From Dechloromonas sp. A34 (GTDB lineage Bacteria > Pseudomonadota > Gammaproteobacteria > Burkholderiales > Rhodocyclaceae), in the NCBI RefSeq assembly GCF_026261605.1, contig NZ_CP102486.1:3906001-3970000 (forward strand): 64,000 bases of DNA. The letters run 5' to 3'. Below, piece by piece: positions 1-7,800 of this stretch (position 1 is its first letter; every line of letters begins with the position of its first letter). The notes below the pieces were generated by a model. It did no database searches and was not told the origin of the DNA. It was given only the letters and a program-made list of their open reading frames with translations. The position numbers and the translations under genes were made by a program.

Positions 1-609
1 GTCGAAACGTGAGTTCAGCGTCACCAGCGAGCGCTCGAAAGTGGCAATCGCATTCAGCACATTGCCGATGGTCAGGCCTTCGGGATAAGCCTGCTTGAAC
101 CCCTGCTTGAGCGCCTTGTCCTGTTCGAGCCGGGACATCACCTGGGGCCAGGTGGCCCCCATTTCGATCGGATTCTGGATCGGCCCGGCGGCCTGTTCTT
201 CCAGCGTCGCGGCCCGGCCATCCCAGAACTGCGCAAGGCTGAACGCGCTGTTGAGCACGCTCGGCGCATTGATACCACCCACCGCGCCGCCGATGCCGAC
301 CGAGAATTGCCGGCCGTCGACACCGCCCTTGGCAAGGTCGTGACAGGAAGCACAAGTCAGCGAGAAATCTGCCGACAAGCGCGCATCGTGGAACAGCCGC
401 TTGCCGAGTTCAACGCGCAGAGGATCGAGATCGCCCACTGCTGCCAGGGGTAGGATCGGCTGCAGGACATCGCCCTGCATCGAAAAAACCGGCAAGGCCG
501 GCGGTTCCGCAGGCGGGGTGGTCCGCCCCGACCAGAGCAGCCAGCCGATGCCGGCCAAAACCAGCAAAACAACAAAAACAACAGGGAGGCGAATATCAGC
601 AAATTTCAT
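1..609 (-). CDS. Di-heme cytochrome c peroxidase family protein, 5' part (runs off window start)
   Basis: The reading frame starts at an ATG at 609 and stays open to base 1, so about 203 N-terminal residues are present and the 3' end is missing. Residues ~7-26 form a hydrophobic segment that is either an uncleaved anchor or a signal peptide. A heme c motif CASCH lies at about residues 86-90, preceded by the family-typical ELGKRLFHDARLS and followed by AQFWDGRA. These features match the first heme domain of CcpA/MauG-type di-heme peroxidases, which reduce H2O2 in the periplasm with electrons from cytochrome c. The second heme domain would lie outside the window, so a MauG-like non-peroxidase role cannot be excluded. 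Heme and family assignment are sequence-based. Confidence 0.85.
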   Translation of the reverse strand, partial: MKFADIRLPVVFVVLLVLAGIGWLLWSGRTTPPAEPPALPVFSMQGDVLQPILPLAAVGDLDPLRVELGKRLFHDARLSADFSLTCASCHDLAKGGVDGRQFSVGIGGAVGGINAPSVLNSAFSLAQFWDGRAATLEEQAAGPIQNPIEMGATWPQVMSRLEQDKALKQGFKQAYPEGLTIGNVLNAIATFERSLVTLNSRFD

Positions 610-694
610 CGTCGAATTATGCCTTGATCTGCCTCACGAAAATCGTGAACACCGCTGAAAATCCTCTGCCGGCGCGGGTTTCACCCTCATTGCA

Positions 695-2107
695 CTAGCC
701 GGCAACCGCCCCGGCCATCACCACCCGATTCTTTCCCTGTTGCTTGGCCCGGTAGCTCGCCTCATCGGCGCGCCGGATCAGGCAGCTCTCGTCGTCGCCG
801 CCGAGATATTCGGCAACCCCGATGCTGACGGTACAGCGGATCACACGCCCGTCGGCCGCCACCACCTCCTCGGCAGCAAAGGCCTGACGCAGCCGCTCAG
901 CCAGCGCGAAAGCCGACTCGCTCCCGGCCTCGGGCAGCATGACGACGAACTCTTCGCCACCGTAGCGATAGGCGCTGTCCGGACGCCGCAGACACTGGGT
1001 GATGACCCGGGCCAGACGCTGCAAAACACGGTCCCCCTCAAGATGGCCAAAATTGTCGTTGATGCTCTTGAAATTGTCGCAATCGAGCACGAGCAGCGAG
1101 AACGGTCGCCGATAGCGGGAAGCGCGTTCCATTTCCGCCGTCAGGCGTTCATGCAGATAGCGCGAGTTGAACAGGCCGGTCAGCGAATCGGTCAGACTCA
1201 GCCGGCGATAACGCTCCTCGCTCTCGCGCAAGGCCTCCTCGGCGCGGCGCCGTTCGCTGACGTCTTGCAGGGTTTCGATGGCCCCGACCACCTCACCGGA
1301 GGCATTGCGCAAGGGGGCGGCGGTAAAGAAAAGCCAGCGCCCGCCGTCGCCGAAGTGCGGGAAGTAATCCTCCGCCTCGTAACCGCCACTGACCAGTTGC
1401 GAAGGCCGAAACCGGCCATGGTAGAGCCGGTCGACCGCACTCTCGTTGGCACCGTCGAGGACCAGGTCGGCCATCAGCGGGCGCGCCGAGGGATAAAAAG
1501 CCTGCCACTGCAGAGTGGTCCCGACCACCTGGCTGGCCTTGACACCGGTCATCACCTCGCAGGCATGGTTCCAGTGGGTCAGGCGGTGCGCGCTGTCGAT
1601 GACCAGCATGGCCACCGAACTGCCATCGACGATCTGCGCTAGTTGTGCCTCGCTTTCCCGCAGGGCGAGTTCGGCCCGCCGCCGTTCGCTGACATCCTGC
1701 AAGGTTTCGATGGCGCCAATGATCTCGCCAGCGGCATTGCGTACCGCCGCCGCCGTAAAAAAGAGCCAGCGCCCGCCGTCGCCAAGCGCTGGGAAGAAAT
1801 CCTCGGCCTCGAAGGCACCCTCGACCGAATCCGAGCGCTTGAATTTGCCGCGATAGAACTGGTCGACCACGCCGTCCAGGGCGCGATCGACGATCAGGTC
1901 GGCCAGGATCGGCCGCGGTTCGCTGTAAAAAGCCCGCCACTGATCCCGACTACCGACCATCTTTTCGGCAGGAACCCCAGTCAGCAAAGCACAGGCCCGA
2001 TTCCAGTGGGAAATCCGATGCTGGGCATCGATCACGATCGTTGCCACCGGGTTGCCCTCCACCAGTTGCGAAAGGGCGATACCATCACCGTCCTGCGTCA
2101 AAGGCAT
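695..2107 (-). CDS. PAS-PAS-GGDEF diguanylate cyclase
   Basis: 470 residues from the ATG at 2107, which is preceded by a strong ribosome site (AAGGAGG). A longer in-frame start at 2179 would overlap nth and lacks such a site. Two PAS domains (about residues 10-135 and 150-275) are recent tandem copies: both contain GGRWLFFTAA and end in ETLQDVSERRRAE. The C-terminal GGDEF domain (~300-465) carries the active-site signature GGEEF, with an RRPD inhibitory-site motif five residues upstream, so it should synthesise c-di-GMP from GTP under product inhibition. No transmembrane segment is visible, so it is probably a cytosolic sensor. The PAS ligand is unknown. Confidence 0.9.
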   Translation of the reverse strand: MPLTQDGDGIALSQLVEGNPVATIVIDAQHRISHWNRACALLTGVPAEKMVGSRDQWRAFYSEPRPILADLIVDRALDGVVDQFYRGKFKRSDSVEGAFEAEDFFPALGDGGRWLFFTAAAVRNAAGEIIGAIETLQDVSERRRAELALRESEAQLAQIVDGSSVAMLVIDSAHRLTHWNHACEVMTGVKASQVVGTTLQWQAFYPSARPLMADLVLDGANESAVDRLYHGRFRPSQLVSGGYEAEDYFPHFGDGGRWLFFTAAPLRNASGEVVGAIETLQDVSERRRAEEALRESEERYRRLSLTDSLTGLFNSRYLHERLTAEMERASRYRRPFSLLVLDCDNFKSINDNFGHLEGDRVLQRLARVITQCLRRPDSAYRYGGEEFVVMLPEAGSESAFALAERLRQAFAAEEVVAADGRVIRCTVSIGVAEYLGGDDESCLIRRADEASYRAKQQGKNRVVMAGAVAG

Positions 2108-2153
2108 GGAAGCCCCCTCCTTCTCTGTCGAGTAGAATCTTGTTTCAAGCAAT

Positions 2154-2831
2154 ATGGCGTATTCTGCAACGCCTGACAATCCACCCCGCCGATACCCCGT
2201 GAAAAAAGCCGATATCGCGCTTTTCTACTCCCGCCTGCGCGCCGCCAACCCGGCGCCGACCACGGAGCTGAATTACGCCACGCCCTTCCAGTTGCTGATC
2301 GCCGTGATCCTCTCGGCCCAGGCCACCGATGTCGGCGTCAACAAGGCGACCGAGCGGCTGTACCCGGTAGCGCCGACACCGGACCGGATGCTGGCGTTGG
2401 GCGAGGAAGGCCTCAGCGACTACATCAAGACCATCGGCCTCTACCGGACCAAGGCGAAGAACGTCATCGCCACCTGCCGCATCCTGCTTGAGCAGCACGA
2501 CGGCATCGTCCCCGAGGATCGGGCGGCACTCGAAGCCTTGCCCGGCGTCGGCCGCAAGACTGCCAACGTCGTGCTCAACACCGCCTTCGGCCAGCCGACC
2601 ATCGCCGTCGACACCCACATCTTCCGGCTCGGCAACCGCACCGGGCTGGCCCCGGGCAAGACCGTACTCGAAGTCGAACAGAAGCTGATGCGCGCCACCC
2701 CTGCCGAGTTCAAGAAGGACGCCCACCACTGGCTGATCCTGCATGGCCGCTATGTCTGCAAGGCGCGCAAGCCGGAATGCGGGGTTTGCGTCGTCGCCGA
2801 TCTGTGCACCTACCAAGGCAAGACGCTATGA
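2154..2831 (+). CDS. nth: Endonuclease III (DNA glycosylase/AP lyase)
   Basis: 225 residues from the ATG at 2154. A GTG at 2199 giving the N-terminus MKKADIALFYSRL fits the usual family length (~211 residues) better and may be the true start. The helix-hairpin-helix region with LPGVGRKTANVVLNTAFG contains the catalytic lysine, and VDTHIFR contains the catalytic aspartate. The C-terminal [4Fe-4S] cluster is supplied by the C-x6-C-x2-C-x5-C pattern in CKARKPECGVCVVADLC. It removes oxidised pyrimidines in base-excision repair. The stop codon overlaps the next start (ATGA at 2828-2831), so it is translationally coupled to the FIST gene. The start faces the divergent cyclase gene. Confidence 0.96.
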   Translation: MAYSATPDNPPRRYPVKKADIALFYSRLRAANPAPTTELNYATPFQLLIAVILSAQATDVGVNKATERLYPVAPTPDRMLALGEEGLSDYIKTIGLYRTKAKNVIATCRILLEQHDGIVPEDRAALEALPGVGRKTANVVLNTAFGQPTIAVDTHIFRLGNRTGLAPGKTVLEVEQKLMRATPAEFKKDAHHWLILHGRYVCKARKPECGVCVVADLCTYQGKTL

Positions 2832-3847
2832 AAGCCGCCAGTGGCCTCGCCTACGGCCCACGCCCGACCCCCGAACTGGCTGCGGAAGCGGTCGGCTCGG
2901 CACTGACCAAGGCCGGCCTGGAACGCGCCGAACACGTCATCCTGCTGCTCAGCCACGAGTTCATGCGCCACCCCAACCCAGCCGTACTCGCTGCCGCCCG
3001 CACCGCCGGCTGCCTGCAGGTCAGCGGCGCCACCGCCAACGGCCTGTTTACCGAGGAAGGCTGGCAACTCGATCAACCCACCGCCGCCGCGCTGGTCATC
3101 GCCGACAATGCCACCGCCATGACGGTACTCGATGCGCCGCTGATCTCCTTCAGCGGCCATGGCACGCTGCCCTACGACTGGCAGGACGGCCCCGCCCGGG
3201 CCGGTCTGCTCGAAGCCGACGCCGCCGCCTGGACCCATGGCCGGGTGGCGGGCAACGCCTGCGCCGAATTCCGGCTGCCCGGCTTGCGCAGCCGCCACGT
3301 CTTGTCCCCCGGCCTGCGCCGGCTGGGCGATGCCCTGCCGGTCGAACTCAGCGAGAACTACGAACTGCGCCGGATCGGCGGCCACAGCGCCGTCGACAGC
3401 CTGCGCCGCGCCCTGCCCCCGGAATTGCGCGAATTCCCGCCGCTGCATCACATCGTCCTGCTGCGCTCGCCGGACGAGCCGGCGATTGCCATCCTGTCGG
3501 CCAATGCCGACGGTTCGCTGACCCTCGCCGCCGAGCTCGAAGCCGGCGAAATGCTCAGCTGGGCCATCCGTCAGCCGCTGGCGGCGGAACAGGAGATGCG
3601 CCAGCTTCTGCAAGCAGCGGCGGACACCGGCGGCCAGCCCGACTTCGGGCTGATGTTCTCCTGCATCGGGCGCGGCCCGCTGTTCTATGGCAACGACGAC
3701 CGCGACCGCCAGTCATTTCGCGAACAGTTTCCGCAGACGCCGCTGCTCGGCGCCTACGGCAGCGGGCAGATTGCCCCGGTTGGCGGACTCAACCGCCTGT
3801 TCCACAATTCCGTGATCACCCTACTTTTCGAGAGTGCCGATGTTTAA
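2828..3847 (+). CDS. FIST N- and C-domain sensory protein
   Basis: 339 residues, starting at the ATG that overlaps the nth stop by four bases. The N-terminal FIST domain (about 20-190) includes HVILLLSHEFMRHPNPA and the GATANGLFTEEGW segment. The FIST_C domain (about 200-335) includes FGLMFSCIGRG and a C-terminal GAYGSGQIAPVGG. FIST proteins are predicted intracellular small-ligand sensors, often fused to or encoded near signalling proteins. No effector domain is fused here. It overlaps the next gene by eight bases, forming a tightly packed nth-FIST-DUF1841 unit. The ligand and any link to DNA repair are unknown. Confidence 0.85.
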   Translation: MKAASGLAYGPRPTPELAAEAVGSALTKAGLERAEHVILLLSHEFMRHPNPAVLAAARTAGCLQVSGATANGLFTEEGWQLDQPTAAALVIADNATAMTVLDAPLISFSGHGTLPYDWQDGPARAGLLEADAAAWTHGRVAGNACAEFRLPGLRSRHVLSPGLRRLGDALPVELSENYELRRIGGHSAVDSLRRALPPELREFPPLHHIVLLRSPDEPAIAILSANADGSLTLAAELEAGEMLSWAIRQPLAAEQEMRQLLQAAADTGGQPDFGLMFSCIGRGPLFYGNDDRDRQSFREQFPQTPLLGAYGSGQIAPVGGLNRLFHNSVITLLFESADV

Positions 3848-4271
3848 CCCCAGCCGCGAGCAGGTCCGCCAATTCTTTTGCGATGCCTGGCGCAAGCACC
3901 AGGAGCGTCTGCCACTGGCCGGCGCCGAAATCGCCGCCGCCGACCTCGCTGCCCGCCACCCGGAATACCACGCCCTGCTCGCCGACCCCGAAGGCGCGCT
4001 GGAAAAGGAATGGACGCCGGAAGGCGGCCAGATGAACCCTTTCCTCCATCTTTCGCTGCACCTGGCGATCCACGAGCAGATCAGTATCGACCAGCCGCCC
4101 GGCATCCGCGCCGCCTTCGAAACCCTGCGCGCCCGGATGGACCCGCACGATGCCGAACACGTGCTGCTCGAATGCCTCGGCGAAACGATCTGGCGCGGCC
4201 AGCGCGAGGGCAAGCCGATGGATGCCCTGGCCTATGTCGATGCGGTGCGGCGCAAGGCCAGCCTGATCTGA
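3840..4271 (+). CDS. DUF1841 family protein
   Basis: 143 residues from the ATG at 3840; a GTG two codons upstream is also possible. It is a soluble protein with the DUF1841 pattern: N-terminal FNPSREQVRQFFCDAW, central MNPFLHLSLHLAIHEQISIDQPPGIR and C-terminal HVLLECLGETIWRGQREG. The family is common in beta- and gammaproteobacteria and its function is unknown. The start overlaps the FIST stop, so it is probably the last gene of that transcript. A GC-rich hairpin (GCCGTGA/TCACGGC, about 4281-4299) follows the stop but has no T-run. Confidence 0.85.
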   Translation: MFNPSREQVRQFFCDAWRKHQERLPLAGAEIAAADLAARHPEYHALLADPEGALEKEWTPEGGQMNPFLHLSLHLAIHEQISIDQPPGIRAAFETLRARMDPHDAEHVLLECLGETIWRGQREGKPMDALAYVDAVRRKASLI

Positions 4272-4374
4272 CCTGCCGGCCGCCGTGACCGATCACGGCG
4301 ATGACGATAGCTAGCCGGCGGCAACTTCACCGGGCAGTAGCAGCCGGGGAATCCGGCTGTTGTTGCGGGGCGCT

Positions 4375-4689
4375 TTACGCCTTGTGGTGCTCGCCGCCGT
4401 CCTGGCTCTGGCTGCCCAGGGTCAGTTCGGAGTTTTCGCTAAGCGCGAAGAAGAAGGCATCGACCGCCTGCGGTTCGCCCGAGGCGGCAAAGGTGGTCTG
4501 GCCGCAATCGCACTGGCCGACCCAGATCGCGTCGAGACCGCGCAGACCGCGCGTACTGACCGGGTTGATGGTCGTCACGTCGCCGCCACAGGTATTGCAG
4601 ATCAGCTTCTCCGGCCGCTTGGCCTCGACCTTCGCCACTGCCTGGGCAATGCGCTCGGCCTGCGAGCCCCGTTTCTTTGCCTGTCCCAT
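4375..4689 (-). CDS. Small zinc-ribbon-like hypothetical protein
   Basis: 104 residues from the ATG at 4689 (N-terminus MGQAKKRGSQAERIAQAV), preceded by AGGGAT at a suitable distance. The longer frame to 4863 would run into the start of the convergently placed macroglobulin gene and is not needed. A CNTC pair and a CDC pair about 35 residues apart suggest a zinc-binding ribbon. The basic N-terminus could bind nucleic acid. I do not recognise a named family. The gene is divergent from the macroglobulin gene, with a ~125 bp spacer. Confidence 0.65.
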   Translation of the reverse strand: MGQAKKRGSQAERIAQAVAKVEAKRPEKLICNTCGGDVTTINPVSTRGLRGLDAIWVGQCDCGQTTFAASGEPQAVDAFFFALSENSELTLGSQSQDGGEHHKA

Positions 4690-4814
4690 CGAAATCCCTA
4701 GCTTTTCGTCAAAGCGCGCAGGATAGCCGGGGCCGCCGGCAATGTCGATTGCCCGGGCATCTGTGGCAAACTCCGGCATGCCCTGAGCATCCCGCAGACT
4801 TCCGGAAACTGCCG

Positions 4815-7800
4815 ATGAAAACCACCCGCCGCTTCGTCCTCGCCAGCCTGCTGCTGGCCGCACCTGGCATCCACGCCGCCACCGTCCAGCAGTTCCAGCC
4901 GCAGGGCAAGGTCGCCGACCAGACCCGCGCCACCGTGCGCTTCAGCGCCGACATGGTCAAGCTCGGCGAGCCCGACGCGGCGGCCCCCTTCGCCATCGAC
5001 TGCGTTGGCATCACCGGCGAAGGGCGCTGGATCGACAGCCGGGCCTGGGCCTGGCAGATGAGCCGGGCGCTGCAGCCGGGCGAGCGCTGCGTTTTCACGA
5101 TCCGAAGCGGCCTGACGGCCGTCAACGGCGAGGCGCTCACCGGCAAGAACCGCTTCGAGTATTTCGGCGCCGCGCCGCGCCCGTGGCGCCTGCAACCCGG
5201 CCCGGGTTCGGCGATCGAGGAAGACCAGGCTTTCGTGATCAACGGCGGCGGCCCGCTCTCGGCCAAGTCGCTGGCCGACAACCTGTGGTGCGAGGCCGAC
5301 GGCGTCGGCCAGCGCATCCCGGCCCGCCCGGTCAGCCCGGAGATCCGCGCCCAGGTGCTCGAGCACGCCGGCGGCATGGGCCGCGACCCGATCGTCGTCA
5401 CCTGCGCCGAAGCCCTGCCCGCCGGCAGCCGCATGAAACTGGTCTGGGGCAAGGGCATCCAGGCCGCCAACGGCACGCCGAGCGAGAAGGAGGAAAGCTT
5501 CATCTACAAGGTGCGCGAGCCGTTCAAGGCGACGCTGAACTGCGAACGCGAAAAGGCCGGCGCCCCCTGCTCGCCACTCTCGGCCATCACGCTGAACTTC
5601 AATGCGCCGTTCGATGCCAAGCTGCTCGGCAAATTCCGTCTGCTGGGCGCCGACGGCCCGCGCCGCCCGCTCGACCCGAACCAGAAAAGCAGCGAGCAGG
5701 AAGCAGTCTTCCAGTCCGTCTCCTTCCCCGCCCCGTTTCCGCAAAACGCCGAACTGACGCTCGAAATCCCCTCCGGCTTCAAGGACGAAGTCGGCCGCCC
5801 GCTGGCCAACGCCGCCAGCTTTCCGCTGAAGACGCGTACCGGCAGCCTGCCGCCGCTCGCCAAGTTCCCCGGCAATTTCGGCATTGTCGAACTCAAGGAA
5901 GGCGGCCTGTTGCCGGTGACCCTGCGCAATGTCGAGCCGGCCCTGAAGACCGCCCGCCTCGCCCTGCCCGGCAGCCACCGTTTCAGCGAGCAGCGGCTGA
6001 CCGAAGACGCCGACGTGATCGCCGCCATGCAGGCGCTGGAGAAATTCGAGCAGCAGACCGCCGATGTCTGGCTGACCATCGACGGCAAGCGCGAAAAGCA
6101 TTTCGACCCGTATTACGCCCGCGAACTCTCCTTCCTCGCCCAGCGCCCCGGCGTCACCCGCCAGGAGCTGCCCAAGCCCGGTGGCAGCAGCGAATTCGAG
6201 GTCGTCGGCATCCCGCTCGGCAAGCCCGGCTACCACATCGTCGAAATCGAAAGCCGCCTGCTCGGCAACGCCCTGCTCGCCACGCCGAAGCCGATGTACG
6301 TGCGCGCCGCGGCGCTCGTCACCAACCTCGCCGTGCATCTGAAGAGCGGCCGCGACAACGCGCTGGTCTGGGTCACGGCGCTCGATTCGGGCCAGCCGGT
6401 GGCCGAGGCCGAAGTCCGCGTCTCGGGCTGCGACGGCACCTCGCTGTGGCAGGGCAAGACCGACCGCCAGGGCCGCGCCCTGATCGAGCAGGCGCTGAAA
6501 AAGCCGAATTGCCGGGGCAACAATTTCCTGTTCGCCAGCGCCCGCCTGAACGGCGATTACAGCTTCGTGCGTTCCGACTGGAACGAGGGCATCGAGCCCT
6601 GGCGCTTCGGCGTCGAAACCTGGGGCGAGACCGGCGACTTCAAGATCCACAGCATCCTCGACCGCAGCCTGTTCCGCCTCGGCCAGACGGTGTCGCTGAA
6701 GCACATTGCGCGCAGCCGCAACAGCAAGGGTTTCGCCCTGCCCGACCTCGCCACGCTGCCCGACAAGCTGGTCATCCGCCACCGCGAGAGCGGCACCGAA
6801 TTCACCCAGCCGGTGAGCTGGGATGCCCGGGCCTCGGCGGTCAATAGCTGGAAAGTGCCGGAATCGGCCAAGCTCGGCACCTATGAAATCGCCCTCAGCG
6901 GCGGCAAGCGCGGCGAAATCAGCAGCGGCGAATTCCGCGTCGCCGATTTCCGCCTGCCCGTCTTCACCGGCAGCGTGCAGGGCGTGCCGGCCCGCCAGGT
7001 GGCGCCGGCCAAGGTGCCGCTGGCGCTCGGCCTCTCCTTCCTCAACGGCGGCGCGGCCAAGAACGCCGAAGTCCAGGTCTCGGCCACGCTGCGCCCGCGC
7101 TGGCCCGAGTACAAGCATTACGACGGCTACAACTTCCAGATCAATTTCGACGAGGAAGCCCGCGCCGCTTTCAAGGTCGACAGCGGCCGCGAGGAGGAGA
7201 CACTGATCCTCGACAAGCAGGCCGTGAAGCTCGACCAGGCCGGCGCCGGGAAACTCGATGTCGTGCTGCCGGCCAAGCCGAATGGGCCGAGCGAGGTCTA
7301 TGCCGAAATGAGCTTCGCCGACCCCAACGGCGAGATCCAGACCATCCGCGGCCATGTCGAACTGTGGCCGGCGGCGCTCGCCGTCGGCCTCAAGGTCGCC
7401 GACTGGGCGTCATCGACCGGCAAGAATCGCGTCGAGGTCGTGGTCCTCGACACCAACGGCCAGCCGGTTGCCGGCCAGGCGGTCAGCGTCAAGGCCAAGC
7501 GCCGGATCGACACCAGCCACCGCCGGCGCATCGTCGGCGGTTTCTACGCCTACGAGAACAGCACCGACTACCAGGAGATCGGCGAAGTCTGCGCCGGCTC
7601 GACCGACAGTCGCGGCCTGCTGCTCTGCGAGCCGAAAGCCGCCGACGCCGGCTCGATCTACCTGCTGGCCGAAGCCAAGGACAGCCAGGGCAACGTCGCC
7701 CGCGCCGGCAGCAGCTACTGGGTCAGCAGCGGCGGCGACCTGTGGTTTGCCGCCGGCAACCAGGACCGCATCGACGTCATTCCAGAGAAGAAGGCCTACA

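Noticed and set aside
4698..7355. 885-residue open frame antisense to the macroglobulin gene
   Set aside because: High-GC shadow frame opposite a clearly real gene; composition is dominated by A/G/R/E/V repeats with no domain, signal or ribosome site.
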